Part shown: one piece after another, positions 37,933 to 52,200 of the stretch
How the letters are laid out: each line of letters starts with the position of its first letter
How positions within the stretch are numbered: position 1 is the stretch's first letter
Assembly (NCBI GenBank): GCA_000231825.2
Contig: JH720345.1
Location: forward strand, 124,001 to 188,000
Source: Tetrahymena elliotti 4EA
Lineage: Eukaryota; Ciliophora; Oligohymenophorea; Hymenostomatida; Tetrahymenidae
DNA: 64,000 bases
Direction: 5' to 3'
Position numbers and translations under genes: made by a program
Notes under the pieces: generated by a model
What the model saw: only the letters and a program-made list of their open reading frames with translations
The model's database searches: none
Told to the model about the DNA's origin: nothing

Positions 37933-40900
37933 TCAAATACTTTATTTTTCAATAATTTCATCTTGCTTTTTTTATTCTTTTTATAAAAATATGTTTTACT
38001 TAGCAGAAATTTTAATTATTTTACCTTTTAAATTAAATAATCTAAACTAGACACTGCTATTCTTTAAAGAAATATTTGAAAAATCTGCTGTATCTTACTT
38101 TTCAAAGATAGAATCTATTTAAAAATAATTTTAGATAAAAAGTTAAACTTTTTTGAAATACCTTAACATTTAAGTTTAGGCGAAAATTGGTATCTACTCT
38201 AAAGGGTTAAAGGCTGTTAAGCTTACTTTATATTGTCAAATTCAGTACTAATAGTATCATTTTCAGTTTATTAATTAAAAAACTAAACTTTAAATTAATT
38301 AGATAATCTTTGAGAATTACCTAATGGAGATAATAATACTTATTTTTAACCTGAGCAAATAGTGCTTAATTTATCAATCCTTGTTTCATGTATTTTTTTT
38401 AATTAATATCTTAATTTCTTTATTTTCAAAGCAGTTTAGAATTTTATTTTAGATTCAATTTAGACATATTTAAAAATTGATGGATATTTGATTTTCATTT
38501 TGTAAAGGCATTCTTAGAGGACACTTCTATTTTCTTTGATTGCAGAAATAGGTTTTAAGAAAGTTAATAATGCTAGCTTCAATATAAAATTTAGATTCAA
38601 TAATATTATTAAGAATTAAAAAAGTAAAATAGGTGTGTAATAATCATCAACAAGTAATGATTAGATTAAACAAAAATTCAGAGTCGAGATACAAATCAGA
38701 ATAGATTGAGTTTCTAAGGAGTTATGAAGACGGTTAGTAAAAGGATTAATCTTCATCTAAACATAATTATACATGATTAAAATCTAATTTACTGTACATG
38801 TCTAGTATTTTATATTTTGAGATGATCTTTTTTTAATGAATTGAATAGAAATGATTTACCTTTAAAGATAAATTTTATTAGAAAAAGATTGAAGAGACCA
38901 TAACTGCAGTCTTATAAAGCAATCTTATAAATTCCCAGTAGTAAAATTAAATTTTATATGGTTCATATATAAATTAATATGAGCTCTTTTATATTTTAGA
39001 AAGCTTTTAATTGATATTTTATCTAACTTTATGAATAAAGAATGCTGGGATAATAAAGCAAACTATGAATATTGCTGGAAAACTAAAAAATATGTTATAA
39101 ATTAAATGTTCTGAGAAATCTCTACATTGTATCAAAGTATCAACTTATGCATATTTTTTATCTCCTATTTGAATACAGTTTACTGACTTAACTAGTACAT
39201 ATATCATAGATGGATAGAAGTAGAAATAAAAGAAAATAATGGTAGTTTTCTAATACCTAGTATGGGTATTTTACTTGAAAAATACCTTCAAAAAAATATT
39301 TATAAAATTACTGAGTATATATATTACTAAAGGTAGACTTAAAGAGCAAATTACTTTAGCAAACCATTTAGGTATGTTTAGCTCATTTGGATAAAAGCAA
39401 TCAAAGATATTTGTTTAAATTACTAGAGGATTTCCTCCAACATTTGAAGAGACCTATACTATGGTTGGAAATTAGAATGAAAAACTACTTAATATTGATA
39501 TTATTTGTAGATGATCAATGAGTATCTTAGAGTATACAGTTGTGTTATTCTTTTAAACTAAAAATCAATTAATATTGCTGCCAATAAATTTTATTGAAAA
39601 TACCTGAGTTGTTGAGATAAATAAGGCCCATCATTTTTATATAGTAATTTTGTAAATCTCTTTCTATTGTATTAATTATCTTTCTATTACATATGTATAC
39701 ATACAAAGTAAGTAAGATAACAAATATCGTTTAGTAAAAACCTGCTAGCACTAATGTATCCTAACACTTTGAGCATTTAAAAGATTAAAAGGTATTTTAG
39801 TATCTTTATCCCCATACATCTCCAAAGAAATCACACTATTCACACAAAGGTCCTACATAACCTTCCATACATCCAAACTATTGATTAAAATATTATTTTA
39901 TTAAAAAAATTTTATTTTTTATATTTTCTATGTTAAAGTGGTACTTTAGATAAGTTATTTTAAGGTTGGCAATTCTCTGGGGCATTTGCGCAATATATTA
40001 TCATATCAGTCTAATTGTTTTCTCTCCAATATCCATCTCTTACTTAAATTTTAGAGCCTTGACATTCTACTGCAGAAGAGGCAGGACAAATTTTGCAATT
40101 TTCATCCTTAAGATTTAAAGAGTATTTACCATCTGGACATTCATCACAGACAACCGAAGTGAAAAACTTTTTTGGAATTTCTCCAGTGACACATTTTCTA
40201 AAATAGACTTTGAAATTTAGTTATAATTACTATTGAGGTATTAATATATCTCCTTTGTAGTTAGAAAGAGAGGGTATTTGCTAAGATTGCACAAGAAAGT
40301 TTGAGATTTGATCAGGAATGTAAGAGAGACTTACATTAAAAGAGAACTTTCCTTCTTAATAAGTGATTATGATTCCTCCAAATATATTCATATTTTAACT
40401 TTTTAATTACATGTCTATTGTCATAGTTGTTTTTTAAATAATTTAGAAGACATTTTAACTATACTTTAATGTTGGGTCATATTTATAGTAATTATTTTCT
40501 TCATCTAATATCTGAATATTATCTATAAATAAGTAATCTCCGCTTCTAAAATTACTTATTATAATAGATTTATCTTCATCTTAAACAAAAACTGTTTTAC
40601 TTTTTTATTAATTTATTTCTAATCTCCTAAGTGTTGACGCTATATTTTATCCATATAAAAAGCATGTATTATTTAAAATTGTGTTATTATTTAGCTCTAT
40701 TAATTTATTTTATATTATTTATGGTATCATTTATTAATAATATATTCCTCCACCAATGGCTGCTTTGTTGCTTAAAATTAGTGAATTTTGTAAGTTTAAG
40801 TCACAGTTTTTTATAGCAATCGCTCCACCTTATCCTTAGATTGCTTAATTTAATTTAAATTGGCTGTTTGTTATCTAAGAATTTGTTTATTTCAATTAAT

Positions 40901-43900
40901 CTTAGTCAAGAAAAATTGCGCCTCCTGATTCATTTTAGGCTTAATTTTAAATGAATTCTGAATTTTGAATTAACATATTTTAAATTTAATATAGATATAA
41001 GCTTCCTCCATTCCCTAATACAGATTAGTTTGTATGAAACTTAGAATCACTTATGAGTGCTTCAATGGTATTTTGAATATTCATTGATCCTCCACTTTGC
41101 TAGGATATTTAATTTATAAACTCACTTTTATTTATAATCAATTTTTGAGCAAAATTGATCAAAATATTTTCCTGTTATGATGTATTGTCCATGATATATA
41201 AACTGTTAAATTAAATTTAAAATCCTTCATTTTGATTTAAGAGATATATTAAGTTTCCTTTTTACCCTACAAATTTAGACTATTCAATAGTAAGATCATT
41301 AAAGTTTACTAATCTAATAATAGATTATCCTTAGCTTAAATTTATTTTTTAAAAAGCGCATTAACTGATTTAAATATTTGAAAGCTTCGAAGAGATTAAG
41401 TTTGAGGTTATTTAATCAATACTATTGAATTAAGAATTCAAAATAGTAAACTAGTTTACTTAGAAATTAAAGGCAACATTTTTTGAATCAGAAACATCAA
41501 TATATTCAATATTTAGATTATCAATAGGGTAGATTTATTTTTGTTGATAGGGTTAAGCCTACAAAATTAGTATATCTTCTACCTTTTTGACGGTAATCTA
41601 ATTCAAGTTAATCTCGTAACAACCTATAAAGCTAAAAATTATGTTTTACTTTGTTTCATAGATATTTAAATTGCTAATTAACACTAATTCAACTTTTATT
41701 AAGTAAATTACAGTTTGGAATTAATTTGTAATATTCTAAAGATTAAATGAATTGATAACAACATTTTGAGACTCTATTATCTGAATTAAAGAAGTAAATT
41801 AAGAATTCCAAACTCTAACATTTTTCATTATTAATTTTGTTGTATTTTCAAGCCTAAAAATTGTTTAGTTTTTTAGATTAACATAATTTATCTAAATATT
41901 ATCTAAAATTACCAGACTACAGTTTCTAAATATAAACAAGGATTATGATGCATTTTGGGTCTGATATCCAATTGATTTAATAGTGATATTAAATAATGTT
42001 ACTTTAGGGATATTTTCAAAAATAATTTAATATTGAAGACCAATTAAATTTATACTGCTAAAAAGCACTTATTTGATATTTTAATTTTAATTTAATTTTA
42101 GTTGGTTAGTAATATTTAAAAAGGCATCGTGAATGATAAGCTCGCCTATATTTGGATCATCAGCGATATTTCCATTTCCCCAAAGTAATACATCATTATT
42201 TTTTGCATAAATATAAGTTTATATTTGTATATTTTAATTTAGTAAATTTTGTAACTAGCTTATTTCTTAATTGTTGTTGAATTAAATTTTTATCTAAGAA
42301 ACTTCTTATTTAGACAAATTAGCATTTTATTAGATAATTTAAACATTTTGAGAATTAGTGTCTGAATTTTAAGAAATAAAGCTTGCTGTACATTTATTTT
42401 CAGGTTAGAATGGAATCAAGTAAAATGTAATATCTTTCCATGAAATTGCTTTTATTTGATAATATTTTTAATTATTACTATCAAATACTATGCTTGCATC
42501 TTCTATATGAAGTTTATCGTTTTGCTTTTAAAATAAAATTTTAAGGCTATTATTAATGTCCTGCTAAAATTAGACTATGTAAATGTATTTTTATTCTACT
42601 ATGACGAATGTATTTTATGATTTAAAAGACTTTATATTTTCTATACTTGTAAATCCTGAAATAATTGAGATATTTTATTTTACAAGAGTAAGGGAGTTGT
42701 AAAAGTAAACAGAGTTAGGGCAAGCTGAATAAATGTATTAGTCATCAAAAAATATTTTGACACTTAAAAGACAAGGGTTTTTAATTTAAGAGAGCAACTT
42801 TAAGCTAAAATCATAGATAAAAGTATATTAGATATTAGAAATACAAAAAATAATCTTTCTTTTTCTATCGATAACAAGGTTTACTACTTCGTAATCAAGC
42901 TCAATCTAATTATTTATTTTTGAAAAAGAAGCATCAATTATGTAAATAGCTTTGTCTCCATTTTGTACTACTAATAGTAAACTATTTTCTATTTCATCAT
43001 AGTAATTAGATTAATTAATGTCTTCAAACCCTTCATCTAACTATTTATTCAAATTAGAACTTAGCTTTATCATAAAATTAATTTTTGTTTTACCCATCTA
43101 TAATTAATTATTATTATTATTATCTTTTGTATTATTAGAGAAAGTTTAAGAAATTATTTTGTTTACATAAGCATAAATGATTTAATTTTTTTGGATTAAG
43201 ACTTACCCAAAATTGTATAAAAGATATTCAACAAAAGTAATGCTTTTACTGTTAAGATCGTAAATATTTATTTGTTTTGATAATTAATCAATTAATATTA
43301 ATCTGCTGTTATCAAAATCAAATAAAATATCAGAGTATACTTATTTTATCAAATATTCATCAAGAATTTCAAATATGTTTTGCTCGAAATCTATGTTTAT
43401 TTAATAAATTTTTAGAGGTGATATGAAAACTAAACTTTGTTCATTTATTTTAAACATATCACATTTTTATACTGTTAGGTATAATAAATCTACCAATAAT
43501 TCATCTTGAAAAAATCTATTCTTAAACAGTAATAAAGAGCTAGTGTAGATATTATATGTTACTATAAAATTGTTGAATTATATAAATTAAACTGGTATTT
43601 CGTTAATTAAACTTTTTTCTTACTAAATCACTGACTCAATTAGATCATATATTAAAATTACTGAATCTTATCTTACCACAAATAAACAGTTTATCTCAGG
43701 GATCAATTATGCTAAAGCAAAATTTGAATTATTTGGATTAAGATAATCATTGAAGGATTCATAGTAAATCATTTATGGAAATGTAAAAGCATGAACAGAC
43801 TATCTTGTTATGATATAGATAAAATTATTATTTATGTCTGTAATAATTTAAATCATCTAACTTAAGTAAACTGGAGTAATATTTGTGGTGTTTGTGAGAT

Positions 43901-46900
43901 AATTATAAAGATATATTTAAGGAGTTGAGTCAATTACAATAATTAAATTCTACTCAGGTATAAAAGAGGTCAAATTTCTTTAAAAAGTAGATAATGTTTT
44001 ATACTAATATTTTTGTAAAGCTAGATTATAGTCAACAACAGTGAATTAACTTAAGCTACCAACTAAAACAATCAAATAATTATTTTTAGAATCATAATAC
44101 ATTTCAGTGAAAGATGCAACAAAGCTATATAATTATTGTTCAGCAATTTAGGTATTTTTTCTATAGTATTAGCTAAAAATACTATGAGGATATATTATAA
44201 GTTGATTTTGTACATCTATGATTGGATTAGAACCTAAATTATTCTTATAACTTATGTAGCCATTCTAAATAATAAAAAAATTAAATAATTTAAAAAGAAT
44301 TTCTAATCTAAATTACAAGCTAGAAAGAATTAATTGATCCATCATTTAGATTAAATATTTTAAGAAGAGGTGATGATGTAAAAATAATATTTTTTTGGCA
44401 TTATATACTAAAAATGAGAGGATATTTTGTTTTGATTTAAGGTACAAGATCACTAATATCCAAAAAAACACCTGTGTTATTACTTGCTTTGTACTTTAAA
44501 ATTTAAAATATTAAAAAAATTAAAAAAAATAAATTTATTTAATTACTTTTAAGACAAAAAGTTAATTAGCTGTTGTCTAAACAGCTACGAAATTTGAATT
44601 AAAACACATTTCTATTCTTGATATTCCTGAAAACTTTTGAACTAAGTATATTTAATTATCATTTAGTTGAGGGTTAAATATTTTTAGAGATCCATCTGCC
44701 TAAGAGTAAATAAATATATCTAATATTGGATCAACATATAAAAGTGCAAACGTCTCTTTGAAATCAAAAATTCTTAAAGTTTTACTATTAAAAACGTTAA
44801 TTTTTATGATTTAACCTTTTGATTAATCATAAAAGTAGCTCAACTATACATTTTCATCAAACTAAGATGAAATCAACACCAAATTATTCTTACTAAAATC
44901 TACATAAGAAGCAGGGTTATTCTAAATATTTTTAAAAGCCAAAACTTAACCATCTTAGGATGCACAAAAGACTAAATTATCTATATTTGATAAATATTTT
45001 CCATCTTTCTAGATCTTAATTGCTTTTAATAAAATAAAAAATCTATAATTAATCATGTAATTCTAAGAGATCAATATTTATTAGCTCTTATACAATTTGA
45101 TTTATTAATTATTTTCATTTTTGATTGCTAATCTACTTACTTGTGTTGAAATTAAATCAAATCTGTAAAAAAATGTAGAGTTAGTCAAAAATAAAAAGTT
45201 ATCTATCACATAAGAAACAACATTTGAATTGTAGTCAAAAGGAATAGTAATTTTTTTGATGAGGGCTAGTTACTAGCTATAAAACTAAATTTCTTTATTT
45301 ATAATAACTAGAATTTATTCTTAGTATATCACACATTAATAAACAGTACTTGTTAAGTTTAGCTCAATTTAGTTAGCATTACCAATTTGCTGATTGGAAA
45401 ATTTGAATTCCTAAATAAATTAATTGTTTATCACTAAATATATTGATTCATTTAAAGAAACTAAAAGCTTCCCTAAAGTATCATCTATAAAAGTGTTAGT
45501 GAATAGTAATTGATTAATTTTTTATTTTGAATCATTAATGTAAGATTCTTATTGATTTGTTGTCAAGTCAAATCCAAAAAACTTTCCATTACTATCAACA
45601 AAAAGTAATTTTTTATCTTGAAAATTATAAAAAGTGAAATTTTTTGTATATGCTTCCGCAAATTAATAAAAACTATTTACTTTAGAGTTATTCTTTACAT
45701 CATACAAACTAGATATTTTTTTAAGAAAGAGATATCCAGATACATCTAAGTAGAGGAAATCAGTTGAGGTTAATGATTTAACACATACATCAACTAATTA
45801 AAAAATCATTTATCCTTTCTCAATATCTTTTATTTACATTTTACATAATTTTTATCCAATATTCTAGATATATAATATCTTATTTTTTCCAAGATTTATT
45901 AAATTTTAATCACTAAATTATTCATCACTGTCAATAAATTTAGCTATAAAGCTTCTTTTTGTCTATAAATTTTATAAATTATATAAGTAATATCTCATCC
46001 TAAATAAGAAATTAAATTTGATCTAGTTAATATTGATAAAAGAAATAACATCATTTTCATTTGTTTCTAAATTAACTATTAAATTTTCATTAGTATTTAT
46101 TTGCTTACTTTACTTGCTTGAAGAAAGTATTTTTTGATTTATAATTTTACCATTGGATATTTAGAATTATATCTAAAAAATATACCTAACATCATTCAAT
46201 TAATATATAACCTTATCTTTATTTACTTTTAAAATTTCAGGAATTAATTGTCGGTCTAAACTAAAATAAATTCTTTTCATGCTGGATAACTATGTTTCCT
46301 TATAATGTTAAAAATTCAGTTATTCATAGAATAAAAAACTATTTGAGCAAATAAAAAAGAGTGTAGGATAAATAACCTTCTATTCTTTAAATAAAGTCAT
46401 CAATTTTAAATCACAATCAAAATCATTCTAGATATTTAAAATAGGAATAATATTATCATTTTAAATGTAGAAAATACTAGCATTATCATTTTTTATAATT
46501 GTAAATATATTCTCTTCTTTATTATTGTATGAAAATGTGATACTCTGGTAATCAAATTATTATAGTATCTAAGATTATGGTATTTCATAATCTTATTTGA
46601 AGAAGAAACCTATTTTTTCTTGATATCCTTCACCATAAAAAATCATATTTTATAAGTTAATCACCTCAATCATTTAAAACCTAGAATTAATCTAAATGAA
46701 TTTGTTTTCTCTTTTATTAAACAATACAGCACTTTATGGGACCTATTTATAAAAATTGATTAGATAATAAATAAATTTTATTCAAAATTTACTGAGCTTG
46801 AAACTGGGTAGCACTAATACAAATAAATTTATTTTTATGAGTCTATAATCTAGAAATCCATTAAAAAAACTTGATTTGCTTCAATAAAATCTTCTTTATC

Positions 46901-47794
46901 TGTTTGGTAGTTATATATTATGAACCCCCCTGAATTTTTCTACAAAAATAATAGCTTATTAAATGTATCAACAGAATAAATACTATACTAGACATTGTAT
47001 TTGTTACTAACATCAAACTCGATCTAGTTTGTTAAAAAGTTATAGGCTATTAATTTCTGTTCTGTTTAACACCCTCCAACGTATCCATCAATAAAATTTA
47101 CATCTCTTTATGCAACTGATTTACGTTTAGGATTTAAAACTAGTAATTTAGATTAAATAATCTCTAAATTTTAATTAAAAAGGTAGAACTAACAAATTTA
47201 TTCTCCTCTTAACAAAAATCCATTTTCAAGCAGTCTATAAACTATTTCGCTAGCTTAAAGTACTATATTTTAAGCTTCTTAAAAGTAGTTACAGTTCTAA
47301 ATAGGGACAAAAAGTTATGTTTTGTCATCTTTTATTTCATTTTCTTGGCATAAATAAGAGCATTTTTGTAAAGATAGCGAGTAATATTATTCCTATTCAC
47401 AAATATTTTTTTGTAAGGTACATCCTTATTGAGTATCTAAGTTTAGGTTTTAGCTGCATTTTTAGCATTTCTAGTTTGCATCGCATTATTAACAGCCAAA
47501 AATTTTACAATAGTCACAAGTATTGGTTTTTTCATCTATATACATTTTTTAGCCACATTCCTGTTTGCAAGAGTTATCTGGTTTATATCTCAAATAGCTA
47601 TCTTTACAAGATAAACAGTCGTTTTAAGTTAAACCGCTACATGTATTACAAGTATCATAGCACTTCATACATTTATTTTCAACAAAATCATAGATTTCTC
47701 CCACTTAATTGCAATTTTAGCCTTAAACTATTCTTAAAAGAATGTAAAGAGATAATAATTTTTGGATTGATTACTGTTTTCTTTTATTATTCAT
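37933..47794 (-). CDS. Giant multi-domain membrane protein, copy C, 3146 aa, 9 exons
   Basis: Exons: 47794-46793, 46742-44547, 44493-44317, 44264-39945, 39877-39604, 39557-38860, 38801-38162, 38114-38025 and 37976-37933. The sum is 9441 = 3 x 3147, with intron positions as in B. It begins MNNKRKQQSIQKLLSLYILL (signal peptide), then NCNQVGEIYDF and a Cys-rich block with ETC/DTCNTCSGL and DCLSCKD repeats. Exon 4 (4320 nt, the same length as in D) carries the segment lost in copy A, the beta-helix region and the start of the second Cys-rich region. Exons 5-7 code the membrane part: NVGGNPLVIQTNIFDCFYP, then FAKVICSLSLPLVIYILSNF and VKSVNCIQIGDKKYAQVD. It ends KQDEIIEKQSI. Same inferred role as B. 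The long antisense-strand open frame across its 5' end is a shadow. Confidence 0.85.
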
Positions 47795-49226
47795 ATATTT
47801 CTGTTCAAATCTTTTTTTTTCTTAATTTATTATTCTACATTTAAATGTGAATAACTCAATGTTTAAACAATTTTTAGAATCAAACATAACATATAATGCT
47901 ATTTAAAGTATAAGAAATCATAAAACTGAAAGTTGAGTTTACAATTAATTAACAATAAAAAATGTTAATAATAATAATTACTGACCCTCATTAAATCTCC
48001 ATAATTAATTCAAATAAAAATTTAAATGGTAAAATAATATTATTAATCTATTATCAATATTTAAGAAGTTGTTCAGTTTTCTTACAAAATATAATTTGGT
48101 CAGAAAGGATAAACAAAAAGAGAAAGAAAATTCAAAAAAGCAAGATGCTTCATTTAGTTAACAAAATAATACAAATAATTTTATTATCAAAAAGAATAAT
48201 TTATAAACCCCTAATAAATAAAAAATTAAAAACAGTTTAAGAATTTTAAGAGATATTTTATTATCCTTTCTTATGCTTTTTTAATATATTTTTAACTTTC
48301 AAAAAATGATGTACTTAAGAAATATATTTTCAAAACATAAACATACTATATATAAAAACTAAACTTGGATTTATTCTTAATATTTTTTCATATAAATTTG
48401 CTTATTGGACTCAAATAGTAACAAAATTTCCATAATACTCTATTTTTACTTTTATAAACTCAAGGATTTAATTAATTTAAATCCATGTTTACTTTTGAAA
48501 ATGATTGTTTCAAAAAATAGAATCAAATTCACTCAAGCTAAAGCTTTAAAATTCTAATTAAGTAAAATATTTTATTATTTAATTTACTATTTGAAACAAA
48601 ATTGATTATATGAATTCTATTATCCTGAAAATGATTTGCATTTCATAAAAATAGTTTATTATTATTAAATAAGAATAAGCAAATATGATGTCTTAAAAAT
48701 AATAATAACATTAAAAATGTCGAAGTAAATAAAATATTTAGTAATTAAAACACTTTTTTTCGATGCTGAAATTAAGTACTTAGAATGATAAAATGTCTAT
48801 TTTTTTTAAATGAATAAATCCCATTTTCTACTTGCTAGTTTTATTTTTACACACTTTTATTATGAATTGAAAGTAGAAGTTTTTAAAAAAATATCCACAC
48901 TATCTCGAAAAACAACTTTTATTAATAAATTAAATTTTTTTTAAAATAGTTGATCAAATAAAACTTAATACTAAATAAATTTCATCTTCTGCTTTTTAAT
49001 AGAAAAATATTTTTATTTAGTTTAAATATTTATATGAAAAAAGTGAAGAAACTTTTCTTAATTTCTAAATTTTCTGATGAAAAAAAGTAAAACATTATCT
49101 TAATTTTCACATTATTAATCAACGTGATGAAAATGAAGACTTTATTTACAGTATATTTTATTTATCAAAAAAGTAAAACATTTTTGTTGTTTAAAAATAA
49201 TTATATTATTAATTTAATAGAATAGT
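47795..49226. other. Spacer between giant copies C and D
   Basis: About 1.4 kb of A+T-rich DNA with the presumed promoter of copy C. No exon, family relic or RNA gene recognised. Confidence 0.5.
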
Positions 49227-52200
49227 TCAATCATTTTATTTTTTTAGAATTTCGTCATCATCATTATCTTTATTAATAAAAATAAAATTAATTTTTATCA
49301 CAAAAATAATTAAGATAATTAATTTACTTTTAGGAGACATCAATCTTAACTAAAAGTTAATAGATTTTTAGGAATTTAATGAAAAGTTATCACTTTCTTG
49401 CTTATCAAATATTGTTTCTATTAATAAATTTTATAATTTAAATATTTATTTTAAAATATATCTAAATGATACCTGAGTTTTTAAATTTTGCTAAGAGTTA
49501 ATATCTATTTTAAAGAGTAGTTGGTTGCAGAGCTTATTTAGCAGTCTCAAATTCTCCATTTATATTATCTAAATCCAATTTTTAAAAGAATTATGAAGGT
49601 TTGTATAATTTAGGTGATTTTTAAGAATAAAGCATTGAGGATTTTTGTGAATTTTTTAAATTGATTTATTATTCAGAACTTAGCCTTTGGTTTCTATTTT
49701 CAATTGAAAGATTTTTGATTTAGAATTTTAATCTCTTTAATTTCATTGCTGTCTCAAACTTAATTTTATAATTTATCTATACAAAGCTAAAGAACATAGG
49801 ATATCTTGTTTTTAAATTGTAAATACATTATTAGAATATATTTCTATTTTCTCTATTAGCCGAAATAGGTTTTACAAATGTCAAAAAGAGAGTCTTTAAT
49901 ATAAAGTTGAAATTCAATATTAATACGAAAACTTAAAGCAAAGTTATAGGAATATAATAGTCTTCTATTAGCAAAGATTAAGCCATGCAAAAATTTAGAG
50001 TAGAAATACTTATTATGATAGATTGTGTTTCTAAGTGGTTGTGATACTTATTTGTAAAAGGTTTGATTTTCATCTGAAAGTAATTATAGATAATCAGTAT
50101 TTAATTTATAAGGCAAATCTATTAATAATTTAAATTATTAAAAAATGTAATATTCAATATTTAATTTACCTTTAATGATAGATAATCCTGAAGAAAGATT
50201 GAAGTTACAATAATAGCACTCTTATAAAACAATCTTATGAATTCCCAGTAATAATATTTATGTTTGTAAAGTTCATATATGAACTAGTAAGAACTTTTTT
50301 ATATTTTATTCAATCTTTAATTGATATTTTATCTGACTTTGTATATTAAGAAGATAGGTACAACTAAACATACCACAAAAAGAGCAGGAAAGCTAAAAAT
50401 TATGTTGTAAATAAAATGATTTGAAAAATCTCTGCAAGCTATGAGAGTATCTATCTGAGCATATTTTTAATCTCCAATTTAAACACAATTAATTGATTTA
50501 ATTAAGATAGAGATGATTGATGGATAGAAATAAAAATAAAAGAAAATTAATGTTGTTGTCTTATATCTCGAGTGAATTTTTTCTTTTTTAAGCATTTTTC
50601 TAAATTAATTTATGCATTTATTTAACAAGTAAATGATAAAAGGTAGGCTGAGAGAGGATAATACTTTAGCAAACCATTTTTCTAAGCTAAATCTATGAGG
50701 ATAGAAGCAATCAAATAAATTATTTTAAATGACTAAGGGATTACCTCCAACATTTGAAGAAATCGAAATAATAGTTGGAAATTAAAATGAAAGACTACTT
50801 AACATAGATATTATTTATAAATGGTCTATTAAAATCTTTGAGTAAACAGTAGAATTTGCCTTGCAAACTTTTAAAAAGGAGTTTAATTATGAATTATTGT
50901 TAATTAATGAATTTTACCTGAGTTATTTAGATAAATAAGGCCCATCATTTTAATATAATAATTCTATAAGTCTCTTTCAATTGCTTTTATAATATTTCTA
51001 TTACATATATAGATGTAAAGAGTTAATAGTATTACAAAAATGACTTATTAGAAACCTGCTAATACAATAATACTTGAGCACTTTTAACAGTTAAATTATT
51101 AAAATGATGATGAGTACCTTTCCCCCCAAACACGACCAAAAAAATCACATTATTCACACAGAGGTCCTACATAACCTTTAGCACATCCAAACTATTATTG
51201 TACATATTGTAAAAATTTTTAATATTAATTTATAAATACAATTCATGAGATCAGTCTACATAAAAACCATAAAAAATTTGGAAATTAAAAAGGATACCTT
51301 AGAGTCAGTATTTTAATCAACACAATTATCTGGTGCATTCTCACAATATATTATTTAATCAGTTAAGTTATTTTTTCTCCAATATCCATTTTTTAATTTT
51401 ATAGTAGAGCCATAACATTTAACAGAATCAGGAGGACATATTTAGCAAGTTTAATCAGTAACATTTAATGAGTATTTTCCGTCAGGACATAAATCACAAA
51501 CAATAGAAGAAAAAAAATTTTTTTTAATTTCTCCAGTTAAACATTATCTAAAATTAATTTAAAATTTCAAAGATAATTATTATTATTCTAAGTAAGCACG
51601 TTCCTCAAAATCATAAAGAGAAGACATTGGTAAAGATAGAACTTAAAGATCAGAGCTTTGCTCAGGTAGATAGGAGAGACTTATATTAAAAGAAAATTTT
51701 CCTTATTGATAAGTTAGAACAGTTCCTCCAAAAATATTAATTTTTTCATTTTTATTTGTAACATCTATTTATAAAGTAGTTTTTTAAATAATTTAGTCCA
51801 CACTTTAGCTATAATTAATTAAGGGATCATATTTGAAGTAATTATTTTCTTCATCTAATATCTCAATTCCATCAATGAATAAGTAATCACCACTCCTGAA
51901 ATTCTAAATAATTATTTATTAACCATTTTTTTACTCCTCAATTATAAGGTTGCTTTATTCCTAATTTAACTTTATTTTTCTTAGCGTCGAAGCAACATTT
52001 TATCCATAAATACTTCCATTATTATTTGAAAAGGTATTATTATTTTTTAGAATTTAATTGTTTTGAATAATCTAAGGTATCATTTGTTAGTAATAAAGCC
52101 CACCACCTACAGCTGCTATATTATTGGAGATGGTAGTATCTTTTAAGTTCAAATTACAATTAATAATAGCAATAGCTCCCCCAGATCCATATTCCGCTTT

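Noticed and set aside
47317..47844. 175-codon plus-strand open frame
   Set aside because: It lies antisense to the first exon of copy C, which has a signal peptide and Cys-rich repeats on the minus strand. The plus frame is a mirror of that coding sequence.
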